From Agapetus fuscipes (Eukaryota > Arthropoda > Insecta > Trichoptera > Glossosomatidae): DNA of 64,000 nucleotides. The position numbers and the translations under genes are program-made. Below, one piece after another: positions 43,631 to 54,080 of this stretch; the stretch's first letter is position 1; every line of letters begins with the position of its first letter. Where the stretch lies: the NCBI GenBank assembly GCA_951799405.1, contig OX637339.1, forward strand, positions 16,616,001 through 16,680,000. The letters are read 5' to 3'. Below the pieces are notes generated by a model that worked only from the letters and a program-made list of their open reading frames with translations, searched no databases and was not told where the DNA came from.

Positions 43631-44261
43631 AAAATTAATTAATTTTATTAAATACTCTAAGGAAAACATTTTTTCTTTATTAGAAACACTGTTTTATTTG
43701 GACTTTATTACTAATTTAATTATTATTATAAAAATGAATAATCATTCGTTGATAACTGCATCAATTGAGGGTGGCTGACTCGTTTTGGCTATTTTCCGTC
43801 CGCAAATGAAGTTTTTACAGTAATATTACTTATTTTGATTTATTCTGTAATATCACGCAGAAATGGTGAATGCCAAAATATTGTTTCCATGTTTTGAAAG
43901 CAAGGAGCTGTGAGAAAAATAAGACCCAAAAAAAGGGGTTGTAAAAAAGATGGCGTTCTCTGTGTATATATATATAAATCCGTGCGAGTCATCTGTTATT
44001 GGTGTGACAGAGTAACGAGAATGGGAAGGGAGAGGGGGGAATGTGATGTGAACGAGGTGAGAAGTAGGGGTGAATGGAATGCGAAGAAATGGGGAGAAAA
44101 TTGCATTGTGTGTGTGGGTTGCGGGAAACCTTTGGGATGGTTGCAATGACATTGTTATTATTTCAAAGAGACAACATATGAGCTTTTGTAAAATCTTTGT
44201 GAATCGAATAAAATAGCGTAAATCATCAGATAAACCAGTTGTATGCAATCGACCACCAGTA
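43631..44261. other. Unassigned stretch
   Basis: 43900-44150 is strongly purine-rich on the plus strand (gggaagggagaggggg). Opposed open frames here (43910-44149 and 43853-44248) result from that skew and show no domain. Confidence 0.45.
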
Positions 44262-44497
44262 CCCTTAGTACGAGTTGCAAAACTTGAGAAAAGTAAAGTT
44301 TACGGAAAATATTAAAGCGTGATTTCTCCCAAAATCTGTCGTTTTTGTTTCTCACACTTTGTGGTCTTAGCAAAAGAGTTACAGTGATGAAGAAAACCAA
44401 GTTCAAACAAAAAAAAAAGGCAGATTTTGGGGGAAATCACTCTTTAATAATTGCCGTAAACTTTACATTACTCAAGTTTTGCAACTCGTACTAAGGG
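44262..44497. mobile_element. TA-type MITE, copy 3
   Basis: Best-preserved copy: CCCTTAGTACGAGTTGC and perfect inverse ends flanked by TA (44260-44261, 44498-44499); 236 bp. Confidence 0.92.
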
Positions 44498-44659
44498 TAC
44501 AGTTCATAATTTACCTGGCATACCTAGCCGTATGGCCAATCCTTTCCAATCTGCATCTACTTTCTGTTGTTACTGGACCTGGACCATTCTTCTTGTGATC
44601 AGATATAACAGATCAATGGCATAGTTAATTGGCTCACAAAAAAAAACAATTTATTATCC

Positions 44660-45200
44660 TAGATCTGATGATTTTCGAAAGAAAAGAAAAATAAGCTCTC
44701 GGAAATCTAGGCCACATTCTCAATGACAAGAAAATGCCTGTTAACCTAAAACGCAAGGTCTTTAAGTCATGCGTGCTTCCAGTATCCACCTATGGCTTGG
44801 TAACAAAAAGGCTCACTTATTCCAGTGCCAAGAGACTGAGGACGTTGCAAAGAGCTATTGAAAGGAGGATGCTGTGAATCAGTCTCAGAGACAGGGTTCC
44901 AAACCAGGAGATCCGTAGACGTACTGGTGTCACTGATGTCATATAGCGAGCGGCCTGGTTAAGGTGGCGCTGAGTTGGTCAATTCCATGACAGGTAGCCT
45001 AAAAATATCATCCAGTGGTGGCCCAGGATGTCCAAGCGGGGAGTGGGGAGAACCCAACTGAGGTAACTGTATGACATCAAGAGAACTGCAGGCAGAGGAT
45101 AGCTGAACACTGCAGCTGATAGACAAACGTGGAGAAGATTGGAGGAGGCTTACGTCCAGGAGTGAACTTTGAAAGGCTGAGAAAAAAGAAGAAGAAGATC
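44660..45200 (+). mobile_element. RTE-like LINE, RT C-terminal fragment
   Basis: Broken frame with LGHILNDKKMPVNLKRKVF, SCVLPVSTYGL, LRTLQRAIERRML, ISLRDRVPN, EIRRRTGVTD, IIQWWPRMSKRGVGR and RLEEAYVQE. Several stops. The order fits the region after the RT catalytic core in RTE/BovB-like and related insect LINEs. Ends in aagaagaagaag. Confidence 0.78.
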
Positions 45201-45625
45201 TAAAGGACCGATCGTTGACCATCACTGCTATCGCTCGGGACGTGTGGGTGCGACAAGAAAACTAGTCGGAACCCAACGAAAGAGAGTCGCTGAAATCAGG
45301 TGCATAGGAAAACTCGATTCGGAACAAAACGCTCCGTCTATTTCATTCACAGGGTGTTTGTGTCACCCCGACGAGAAAACCGCTACAACGCAAGCGGAAC
45401 GGTCTGGAAGACAAAAAAGCGCTCAGTCTATTTCAGACGAAGAAAACCGTCAGGAGCTGCAGTCGCAGAACTTTCTGAAGAAACCGTATCAATCTTAAAG
45501 GCGCTGACAAAGAGAATGGCAGTCAATAAATGTGGAAACTACACACAGTGAACTGACAATTTTACAATCTATAATATTGTTACGAATGTTTGTTATTGTG
45601 TATTTACTTGTGTGAGTGTGTATTG
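45201..45625. other. Unassigned, two-unit internal repeat
   Basis: 45240-45530 is GC-balanced with a diverged repeat of about 105 bp (aaaacgctccgtctatttca / aaagcgctcagtctatttca). The frames 45244-45498 and 45300-45551 are unrecognised. It could be a 5' part of a transposon. Confidence 0.4.
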
Positions 45626-45673
45626 CATTCCTTGACTTATAGCCTATAGGTTATTCCTTGACTTGTGTGTGTA

Positions 45674-45914
45674 TTCCTTGACTTATAGGTTGGTATGAGG
45701 CTGACCACCCATACTGTAAAAAATGGTTCACTTTGCCAATGTCACCCCTGTGTCAGGGAAGGTCGGCAAAAGTTGTAGGGCTTATGTTCATTTGCGGTTT
45801 GGATTTTATTTCTAAGTACACATTCAGCATTTGTAAGCGCGAACTACACGTCTTTGTTTGTGGGTATGCATTTGAGAACTTTAAATGAGTATATCCTTGC
45901 AACTTTGATTATAG
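45674..45914 (+). mobile_element. Repeat A copy with reiterated 5' terminus
   Basis: Complete agg-type copy preceded by two extra partial starts (attccttgacttatag at 45629, attccttgacttg at 45653). Confidence 0.9.
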
Positions 45915-45954
45915 TGTGCCTCTGGATGTAAGTGTCTGGATATTTTTTTATTTT

Positions 45955-46267
45955 TTTTAGAAATCCTGTGCGGGCGACTCCCTAGATTTCAGTGATTCTA
46001 GGGGTCTTTGACACTTGTAGTGCCGCAAAGGTGTTAACGAGCTTGGTCGTCGCTACAAAGCGCCAATACTCAAGCAAAACCCAGTAGCTTTAAAGCTGGA
46101 TGGACCTTTTGATGACCGGTCTTTGGTAAATGTTTATGAATTTTTCAACCTAGCGAAGAGCAAATTTGAAAATATAAATGGTATAATTTACTGTGCTCCA
46201 TCGGGATTCGAACCCACAACCTTCCATTAACGAGTCCAAAGTGTTACCATTGGACAGTAGAACGGTT
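45955..46267 (-). mobile_element. SINE-1 subfamily with alternative tail
   Basis: tRNA-like head (B box GGTTCGAATCCC complement at about 46202-46213), common body, and the aaatcctgtgcgggcgac tail shared with 33263-33408. Confidence 0.8.
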
Positions 46268-46872
46268 AATTGTACTTGTGCTTGTTCGAATATGTGAGCA
46301 TTCGCTCGAATCTTGTAAATATAAAGTTCTGGCAAAATCACGAATTTTTGAGTTCCCGATGTTTCGAGAATCGTCCTTATCTCTTGCTATATACAGTGCT
46401 AGCGCTGTCTGTATTGTTGAATCAAATGGTAAGCTAAGCCAAACAAGCACTGTGGGGACGATCAATAAATGAGTCCGTTAGCTTTTATTCTTACAAAACA
46501 TCCCCAAAAATAAACCCTGCCATTTTCTTACATTTCCCAAATATTTCATGTACCCCGATCGATTTTTAGTACTGAAAATCTATGGGGCATACATTGTTTA
46601 TAAGGCGGGGAGATAAACCTGCGACATTTGCTAAAGATCCGAAGATAAATGGTCCATTCGTTACGATTCAGGCCCGCTATGACGGCGGCACTTTGTATGG
46701 GACGGTGGCATTATCTCAGTGCTTTATTTTTATGCCCGGTTCCCTTGGAAACCAACGCGGTAATATACTTATTTATGTTAAGATTTAGATTGTAGACCTT
46801 CTGCGGAGTCAATAAGATAACTTACTTGTTTTATGGATAACAAACCTAGAATATTGTCTTCTAATATTGTCT
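46268..46872. other. Unassigned stretch
   Basis: No repeat or gene recognised. Confidence 0.4.
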
Positions 46873-47180
46873 TTGGACCGGTCCATAGTCCAGTGGCAGC
46901 ACTTCGGACTCGTAAATGGAAGGTTGTGGATTCGGATCCCGGCGGAGCACAAAAAATATACCATTTATATTTCGAATGTGCTCTTCGCTGAGTTGAAAAA
47001 TTCATAAACCTTTACCAAAGACCGGTCACTGAAAGGTCCATCCAACATTACAACAACTGGGTCTTGCTTGAGAATTGTCGATTTCTGCAGCGACGACCAA
47101 GCTCGCAGAGGGCTCTTGAGGTGTGATACACACAAAAACAGCGCTCACCAAATAAATCATCCTAATATTATTATTATTAT
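46873..47180 (+). mobile_element. SINE-1, tRNA-headed, full length
   Basis: Clean A box (TAGTCCAGTGG), B box GGATTCGGATCC, body and (att)n tail. No 5S part precedes it, so two head architectures exist. Confidence 0.88.
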
Positions 47181-47227
47181 GTATATATCGCAACCTTAAA
47201 GGCTAAACTGAAGAAGTACTGATTCAC

Positions 47228-47683
47228 TAATCTAATCTAAGTTGCAAAGATATGTTACATTGGAGATTCACATTACATGCATTTTCACAACCAGATACGT
47301 ACAAGTTGCACGCTTGCACATGCCGCATGTGAGCCTACAACATAAAAACCAAATCTCAAATGGACATACACCCTGCAACTTTTGCCGTCCTTCCCTGAGA
47401 CATGGTGACATTGGTAAAGTGAAATTTGAGAATGATTATAATCTGTAATCTAAGTTGCAAAGATATATTAACATTTAAAGCTCATATCAAATGCATGCCC
47501 ACAAACACGTGTAGTTCGCGCTTACAAATGCTGAATGTGTACTTACAAATAAAATCCAAACCGTAATGAACATACTCCCTACAACTTTTGCCGACCTTGC
47601 CTGACACGGGGGTGACATTGGCAAAGTGAACCATTATTAACAGTATGGGTGTTCAGCCTCATACCAATCTATAAGTCAAGGAA
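47228..47683 (-). mobile_element. Two tandem repeat A copies
   Basis: 47228-47424 is cgg-type and 5' truncated; 47438-47683 is agg-type and complete. The different subfamilies show independent insertion. Confidence 0.88.
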
Positions 47684-48439
47684 TCGTGGATTAAATCTTT
47701 TAGTGAGTGAAACTTCTCATAGTAAATTATCAAATTATAAAAAACTATTAATGAAAATGGTCTTAACTAAAGGATTTTCACACTTTGTGTTTTCTCTCGT
47801 AGAAAATAGGAAAACAGGTGCTCTTATCTGAGAAACCCATGATTGATTCGTATGTTACTTTTAGCTTTACCTTTAAGATATCGATGTAAAAGAAAATAGT
47901 TATTCTTAGAACCATTTATTTCTAAGAACTTAACGAATTAATGCACTGAAAGACATCTATCCCCTTAATATTAAGAATGAGATTGAAACATTGAAAAGGA
48001 CGCTGAAATAAACTTCATTATTTGGCCCGATTGCTTCCAAATCTGACCGCTAGATGCGCTAGTCTCTCATCCATACAAATCTTTTTATATACGTCAATTT
48101 TTTTAAGAAGCTAAATATTAAGCACACTTATTAAGCATTATAAGCACGTCGTTTTAATGCAAAATAAGATAATTTAACATTAAATAAGTTAACATACCTA
48201 CCAAGATGCATTAGTATTCTTGTCTATGGTGGTTTTTTCTGCCAACTTCATATCAGTGTTTTTGACCACTGCCCAATTTCAGGCCTCTCTCTCTCGAACA
48301 TTTGCACAAGCAACATGTCCGCTTGCGTTCATCCAATATAATATAATGTTATCGTTTGCTAATTGTGACTTAATGTGTTGAATAAATATTATGAACAATG
48401 GTACAACAGTAGTATTTGGATGATTCCTCCAACTCCTCT
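47684..48439. other. Unassigned stretch
   Basis: No gene or repeat recognised. Confidence 0.4.
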
Positions 48440-48675
48440 ATTTCTTGACTTATGGTTGGTATGAGGCTGACCAACCATACTGTAAAAAATGGTTCACTTT
48501 GCCAATGTCACCCCTGTTTCAGGGAATGTCGGCAAGAGTTGCAGGGCTTATGTTCATTTGAGGTTTGGATTTTATTTGTAAGTACACAATCAGCATTTGT
48601 AAGCGCGAACTACGCGTGTTTGTTTGTGGGCATACATCTGAGAGCTTTGAATGAATATATCCTTGCAACTTAGAT
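48440..48675 (+). mobile_element. Repeat A copy
   Basis: Complete agg-type copy; tail drifts into ttatttattatttatta. Confidence 0.9.
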
Positions 48676-49194
48676 TCTTATTTATTATTTATTATTCCTC
48701 CAAAATCCAGCGTTTAACAAACAGAATGGCTAAACCAGGCCATTTTGGAACACTTCGCACCGGATAAAGTGCGACCAGTTGGTCCATCGAAAGATCCACC
48801 AACACCAACTAAATTGGTTGAATGTGCAGAATAAATGTACCGCAGTTTTTATAATTAGAACCCGCGTTAAAACACAACAATATGTACGTTCTCATTTCTA
48901 GCCGTATTTATTTTGAAATTGTAAGGTTACAATTTGATGAAATTTTTCAGAATAAAGATGTTGTTCAGGATTCGGACGGTCGCTGATTTTGAATTAGGCT
49001 TCAATAAAATACTGGATTCTCGCTTGATATGTAGAACTTTTAGTACAGAAAAGCTACTTACAGACTTTTGATTCACTCTGCTCGAGAGGAATTTGGCTTA
49101 GTAAGAAGACAGATGACTTCACTAGTCAGAATATGACACGAAAAGGGAACATGTCATTAGGAGAATCTTTCCTTATAAAGCATAAAAATTTCTT
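48676..49194. other. Unassigned stretch
   Basis: No gene or repeat recognised. Confidence 0.4.
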
Positions 49195-49345
49195 CTTCAG
49201 CCTGTATTGATCGTCCACTCCTGGACGTAGGCCTCCTCTCGCATTTTCCATTCGTTTCTATCCTGAGCGATCCGCATCCAGGCAAGTCCTGCACTTCTCT
49301 GAACATCGTCACGCCAACGCAACTGTGGGCGCCCATAAAAATTTA
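49195..49345 (-). mobile_element. LINE RT C-terminal scrap
   Basis: On the minus strand gcgcccacagttgcgttggc to EEAYVQEW-type codons (gaggaggcctacgtccagg), stop and gaagaa tail. Akin to the LINE ends at 44.7 and 61.7 kb. Confidence 0.7.
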
Positions 49346-49621
49346 ACCCACATAAAATTGTGACAAAACTGCCTGGTTTCGACGAATCAGAATATCGACC
49401 AATTAAATATCGACCCCTCAGACTTTATCAAAGCTGAGGTTGGCTAACTCAAATGCCCAAATTATTTAATTTATTATACCTACCATTATTTAATTTCCCT
49501 ACTATTCTTTAAATTCCCCCATATACATTATTTTATTATTGAGTTATTTAAATGTTTGTATCAATATTGTTGTTTTACAATAAAAAATTACAAACCGATG
49601 TGATATGAAAAAGTGACTCAC

Positions 49622-49744
49622 ATAGGACGTCGATCCTCACAGAGGAGTTGAGCGCAGCGGGCAGGGCGGGGTGCGTGATGAGGCAACTCAGCGTCGTGTT
49701 GTGGTGCAGCATCTCCACATACAGCTTCACGGTGGACACGGTCT
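49622..49744 (-). CDS. Ig-superfamily gene, exon with end of second Ig domain
   Basis: A 123-nt internal exon. The acceptor is atttgtttacag before 49744 and the donor is GTGAGT at 49621-49616. It starts and ends in phase 1. It encodes about 41 residues including LYVEMLHHNTTLSCLITHPA and SSVRIDVL. The LSC cysteine matches strand F of the Ig fold, two NxS/T sequons are present, and the RIDVL ending leads into what is usually a Y-P linker to a next domain. The split first codon completes GAG with the last base of the exon at 50919. No further exon was found below this, so the gene continues across a very long intron or outside the window. GC content is clearly above the flanks. Confidence 0.8.
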
Positions 49745-50251
49745 CTGTAAACAAATATACACCTTTAGATCCTTCTTGCTTCACTTTTATTAATCTCCGT
49801 GAAAATACACAAGGGATAGAACCAACAAAAATTAAAAAGCAAGCTTTTTCGGGAATGAAAATCAGATACAAAATTCTTCTTGATCTTGTTCCTCATTGTT
49901 GAGGGTTGTGACCCTTGTGGAAGCAACTAGTCTTCTCCAGTTCTTGCTTGACTGCGCTGCCTTCAGCGCTCTAACCAACGAGGTGCCTGATGCTGTCTTC
50001 ATTTGACCGACTGTGTGGGGGATCTTCCTCTCTTCCCCTCCAAGCCAAATATCACGATCAGTCGTTTCAGGCTATCCTCATTGCTACGGACAACGTGCCC
50101 GAAGAATTGAAGAATATGGCGTGTACATATACTGGCCAGAGTCAAGCTATACAAACGTAGCTCCCGACAAATGGGCTCGTTGGTACGTGATGATGAATAT
50201 AATGTCTTTTGTGTTACTATCCTGAGACTTTTTTCGACGGAATTACCTCAC

Positions 50252-50330
50252 CTGATGGAGTGGATTCCATCTATATCTCTTCCACTTATATCTCAAAGTC
50301 TCTTTAAAAGAAATAATAAAAATAAAAACA
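50252..50330 (-). pseudogene. Decayed duplicate of the 50919 exon end
   Basis: Minus strand reads GAGACTTTGAGATATAAG, then tccactccatcag|gtgaggt, matching the last 45-50 nt of the exon at 50919-51140 including the donor. An in-frame TAA lies where the exon has ATCCAA. Probably non-functional. Confidence 0.65.
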
Positions 50331-50377
50331 CAGAGTTTTGAGTCTCTTTTTAAATTCTATTCCTCAATCTGAACATT

Positions 50378-50678
50378 ATTATTTAATGATGTATAAAATG
50401 TAATTTGTCGTGTGTGTGTGTTCCTTGACTTATAGGTTGGTATGCGGCTGACCACCCATGCTGTAAAAATGGTTCACTTTGCCAATGTCACCCCTGTCTC
50501 AGGGAAGGACGGCAAGAGTTGCAGGGTGTATGTCCATTTGAGATTTGGTTTTTATGTTGTAGGTTCACATGAGGCATGTGCAAGCGCGAACTTGTACGTG
50601 TCTGGTTGTGAGAATGCATGTAATGTGAATCTCCAATGTAACATATCCTTGCAACTTAGATTAGATTAGATTAGATTA
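50378..50678 (+). mobile_element. Repeat A with 3' UTR lead-in, duplication-bounded
   Basis: 301 bp from attatttaatgatg to the (gatta)n tail, flanked by direct GAACATT (50371-50377, 50679-50685). Deleting it restores alignment with the neighbouring duplicate unit at about 50811-50845. Confidence 0.92.
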
Positions 50679-50767
50679 GAACATTTGATCTCTTCCTCGT
50701 GTCTCAGAAAACTGCAAGGTGACCGTGCTTTAGTCGCTGCAGTTCCGACAGTCTAGAATATCCTCAC

Positions 50768-50852
50768 CTGATGGAGTGGACTCCACCTGTATCTCCAGGT
50801 CTCTCTGTAAATCATATTCCTCACTCAGAAATTTAATATCTTCCTCGTGTCT
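50768..50852 (-). pseudogene. Open duplicate of the 50919 exon end
   Basis: 85 nt, open in the same frame as the real exon: EEYDLQRDLEIQVESTPSG against EEKDLQRDLEIQEESTPLG. It keeps a strong donor (cag|gtgagg) and has an acceptor-like ttttctgtag. Entry phase 0 and exit phase 1 do not fit the flanking phase-1 introns, so ordinary inclusion would shift the frame. More likely a tandem-duplication remnant of about 148 bp than a working alternative exon. Confidence 0.65.
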
Positions 50853-50918
50853 CTACAGAAAATTACAAGGTGACCGTGCTTTAGTCGTTGCTGTTCCGAA
50901 AGTCTATAATATCCATAC

Positions 50919-51140
50919 CTAATGGAGTAGACTCTTCTTGGATCTCCAGATCCCGCTGCAGGTCCTTTTCCTCTGCCGCCTGGGACTTGCGCGTGAGCAG
51001 CCACGTCAAGGATGACCTTGGTCTGCCACCAGCCACCCTGCACTCTCCCCTGATGGTGGAGTACTCCTTGACTTCCACCACGCTGCCGGGGTCTGAGTAG
51101 CGGACTCCGTTCACTTCCAGGATGGGACTGGAGGGCTTTT
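50919..51140 (-). CDS. Ig-superfamily gene, exon with start of second Ig domain
   Basis: A 222-nt exon, phase 1 to phase 1, acceptor tctccacag before 51140, donor GTATGG at 50918. It encodes EKPSSPILEVNG, EVKEYSTIRGECRVAGGRPR, SSLTWLL and an acidic, charged stretch (AAEEKDLQRDLEIQEESTPL). GECRVAGGRP...LTW supplies the strand-B cysteine and strand-C tryptophan of an Ig domain that is completed by the exon at 49622. GGRPxxxLTW is common in insect nephrin, sidestep and fasciclin-III-like adhesion proteins; which of these it is cannot be decided here. The first codon is completed by the last base of the exon at 52034. Its 3' end has been duplicated twice in the following intron. Confidence 0.85.
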
Positions 51141-51221
51141 CTGTGGAGAGTATAATAAAAAACATGTTAACATCATGAATAGATAAATATATCCAATTCA
51201 CACGTGTGTTTTACGCAAAAA

Positions 51222-51488
51222 CGCAAAAAAAAACGCAACTAAGCTACGCATATAGTGCAACTTCTTGAATGCGTTATCCTGGAAGGGGTCTCATGTGGAA
51301 ATTTGGGATCTATTTATTTTTACGGGTAAGGAAGCCGGCCTCACACCAACCACTTTCAGTTGAAGTGGGGGTTTCTTAGCACCCGGGGGGGCTGGTTCTC
51401 ATTTCTTGTGAAGGCTAAGTAAGCCTTGAGATCGAATCCTTGCTCTCGGCATGGAATGCAAGCATTCTACCAATTGAGCTATCGACCT
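51222..51488 (-). mobile_element. SINE-2 copy in an intron
   Basis: Body and A-box side (tagctcaattggtagaatg) present; a deletion removes the middle, from aaggctaagtaagcctt to gatcgaatcc. Confidence 0.8.
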
Positions 51489-51491
51489 TTT

Positions 51492-51617
51492 TTCGAGCTT
51501 GGTCGTCTTCGCTACAAAGTGCCAATTCTCAAGCAAGGCAAAGTTTCTGTAAGGTTGGATGGACCTTTGGTGACCGGTCATTGGTAAAGGTTTATGAATT
51601 TTTCAACCCAGCGAAGT
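51492..51617 (-). mobile_element. SINE-1 3' fragment in an intron
   Basis: gagcttggtcgtcttcgc to caacccagcgaag. Truncated at both ends between the SINE-2 and the next SINE-1. Confidence 0.75.
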
Positions 51618-51637
51618 CACTTCAATCTATGACTGTC

Positions 51638-51931
51638 TTGGACCGGTCCGTAGTCCAGTGGCAACACTTCGGACTCTTAAATGGAAAGTTGTGGATTCGA
51701 ATCCTGGCGGAGCACAAAATATGGCATTTACATTTTCAAATATGCTCTTTGCTGGGTTGAAAAATTCATAAACCTTTACCAAAGACCGGTTATTAAAAGG
51801 TCTATCCAGCCTTACAGTAACTGGGTCTTACTTGAGAATTGGCTCTTTTTACAGCGACGACCAAGCTCGTAGAGGACTCTTGAGATGTGATACACACAAA
51901 AGCAGCACTCACCAAATAAATTAGCCTAATT
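51638..51931 (+). mobile_element. SINE-1, full length, in an intron
   Basis: Intact A and B boxes (TAGTCCAGTGG, GGATTCGAATCC), no 5S part. Antisense to the Ig gene. Confidence 0.88.
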
Positions 51932-52033
51932 TTTTTTTTAATTTTAATCAAAGTCGGTAACTATATGTCATTGTGTTCCACCATTCTCAGACCCATCGTC
52001 AATAAATCAACAATCGATGGAAGGTTAATTTAC

Positions 52034-52199
52034 CCAGGATGATGAGCTTGATGGGCTCCGCATTGATCCACTTGCCGTCAGGGTCCACTCCCCTGCAGGT
52101 CCACAGGCCATCGTCCTCCTTCTGCACACCGTTGATGACCGCCTGGCCTGCCCTGCCGAGGTACAGCCGGGTGTTCCACGATGGACTCAGATCCACTTT
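52034..52199 (-). CDS. Ig-superfamily gene, exon completing first Ig domain
   Basis: A 166-nt exon with acceptor tcttgttgcag before 52199 and donor GTAAAT at 52033, phase 0 in and phase 1 out. It encodes KVDLSPSWNTRLYLGRAGQA and VINGVQKEDDGLWTCRGVDP and ends AEPIKLIIL. EDDGLWTC is the strand-F DxGxYxC motif. With the previous exon it forms a complete Ig domain: cysteine in ILECN, tryptophan in TSWYKDGE, cysteine in WTC. The next intron is 893 bp and contains three SINEs. Confidence 0.87.
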
Positions 52200-52276
52200 C
52201 TGCAACAAGAACAATAATTCTTATAAACAATAATTTAATTTAAGTGTCATCAGAGTAAAGCTATTTTGACCAGAAG

Positions 52277-52434
52277 CGTTATTCTGCTAAATTCCTTACG
52301 ACCTTCAGGCGAGGAGCTGGTGATTCGTGTTCAAAAATAAGGTGTACTGTGATTTTCTTTTCTATGGAGTTCTTCCGCAAGCGCCAGCAAGCTCCGACTT
52401 GTATGGATATCTATTATTATTTAGCAGAAGAGCG
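52277..52434. mobile_element. MITE M4, copy 1
   Basis: Ends cgttattctgctaaattcc and, inverted, ttagcagaagagcg. Interior ggtgtactgtgattttctt and gcgccagcaagctccgact match 60131-60295. Confidence 0.8.
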
Positions 52435-52456
52435 CTTCAGTAAGTTTTTAATATAT

Positions 52457-52834
52457 TGTAGTGTTTTTGGTTCGAAAAGTCTCTAAATTAAAACATACAG
52501 GTCTTCTTTCAGGATCTTCATTTGCACTTAATTAATTTTACAAATTTACATTTATTTTTTACACCTTTGGTGACACAAATTTATTTTCACAGTTTAGTAT
52601 CGCTTATTACACTCTTCAAATCAAAGGCAACTATCTCACTGGCTTAGCGCACTCAATTCTACGCCTTATATACTTCACAGAAAGAACTCTTCAGTGACTA
52701 ATTTTGCCAGCACATTCGCGAATATTCTACCAAGTTCAAGAATACAAAAGGATCATTTAATTTCTAGATTTCGTAGGCTTATAATTATTGCTACCTACGG
52801 TGTACACCTATATTAATTTACTATTTACATTACA
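52457..52834 (-). mobile_element. Solo LTR, copy 2
   Basis: Same family as 32582-32947; ends TGTAATGT...CACTACA on the minus strand. The flanks (ATAT, CTAT) are not a clean duplication. A repeat A tail scrap (tctttgcaacttaga) follows at 52838-52852. Confidence 0.75.
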
Positions 52835-52925
52835 CTATCTTTGCAACTTAGAAAATAGGTACAAAACAAACTATTGTAAATAAGAGTATTAGGCTTAGAC
52901 AGCACCTTTGGTAAGAATTTTGGTA

Positions 52926-53071
52926 AAAAAAACGCAACCAAGCTACGCATATAGTGTAACTTCTTGCCGCTGTCTCTCCGAAGGGGTCGCATGTGGCGAG
53001 TTGAACCTATTAATTTTTATAGGTAAGGGGTCCGACCTTACGCGAACCACTTCAGTTGAAGTGGGGGTACA
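52926..53071 (-). mobile_element. SINE-2 3' half in an intron
   Basis: 3' end to the cttcagttgaagtggggg hairpin. Confidence 0.78.
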
Positions 53072-53612
53072 AAAATAAAACTATTTTGCTTGACCTTATT
53101 CAATGCACTAGGTATTTACATTTAAAATATCAGGGTTTTCCACGAAATTTCGCCATTAAACCGTATAACCTTAAAATAACAGTATTTATCTGTGTTTTTT
53201 AATTGTTATTTTCATTACTTTCGCGGTCGTTTTTGTGCGCTTTTTTAGTACTCAATTAAAAGTGGTGGGGCAATTAAAAATTAGGAAAAGTAAGCTCGCA
53301 CCGAAGGGAAGGGGGGGCTCGTTAAAAATAATAATATCTCCCTTGTAAATATACATTCACGACGATGGTTTTATTTTCCTCGTTTTTCGGGGAAAATGTA
53401 TGAAAAAAACCTATTAGTAACCACTCTAAAAGACGTCTTGATAAAATTGAGCTATTTCGGCTATTAGGATATTTAAGAAGATTTTTTTTTTGTGTATTAT
53501 TTTTCTTCCAAAAAAAAATTAATCCACATTTTTGTTTTTTTGCTGTTTTTTAAGTTAATTTTCTTAGCTAAAAGCTTATGTTCAATGCTGTTTTTTTTAA
53601 TAATATTTTTTA
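53072..53612. other. Intronic, unassigned
   Basis: AT-rich with poly-T runs; no exon-like frame with splice signals seen. Confidence 0.4.
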
Positions 53613-54080
53613 AGTAATCTGCACGTATAGCGTAACTTCTTACTTCGGCAACGTTTACTCAGACTTCACAAGAAATTAATAACAGCCACTCCGGAAACTG
53701 GAAAACCGCAACTTTTTAACTGAAGTGGTTGGCGTAAGGCCGGCCCCTGTAAAATATAAATAGGTTCCACTCCCCACATGCGACATATTTTGGGGATAAC
53801 GCGGCATGAACTTACACTATAAGTATATCTTAGTTTTAAAGTAATCTGTACATATAGCGTAACTCCTTACTTCGGCAACGTTTACTCAGCCTTTGCGAAA
53901 AATGAGTACCAGTACTAGACTACACTACAGAAGCTGGGATACCCCTACTTCAACTGAAGTAGTTAGCTTAAGGCCACCCCCCGTACCTGTAAAAATATAT
54001 TGGATCCACTCGCCGCCGCATGCGAAACCCTTCGGGGATAACGCGGCAAGAAGTTACACTAGATGTGTATCTTAGTTATC
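53613..54080 (+). mobile_element. SINE-2 3' halves in tandem duplication
   Basis: Units at 53613-53839 and 53840-54080 begin with the same agtaatctgyacrtatagcg junction, so a 227-bp segment including flanking DNA was duplicated after insertion. Confidence 0.75.

Noticed and set aside
43853..44248. 131-codon minus-strand frame
   Set aside because: Results from strand purine skew; no domain and an overlapping opposite frame.
50442..50669. Repeated small ORF (MRLTTHAVKMVHFANVTPV type) in many places
   Set aside because: It is the translation of repeat A; frames differ and break among copies, so a conserved peptide is not supported.
50768..50852. Cassette exon of the Ig gene
   Set aside because: Entry phase 0 and exit phase 1 do not fit the neighbouring phase-1 introns; kept only as a duplicate worth checking.
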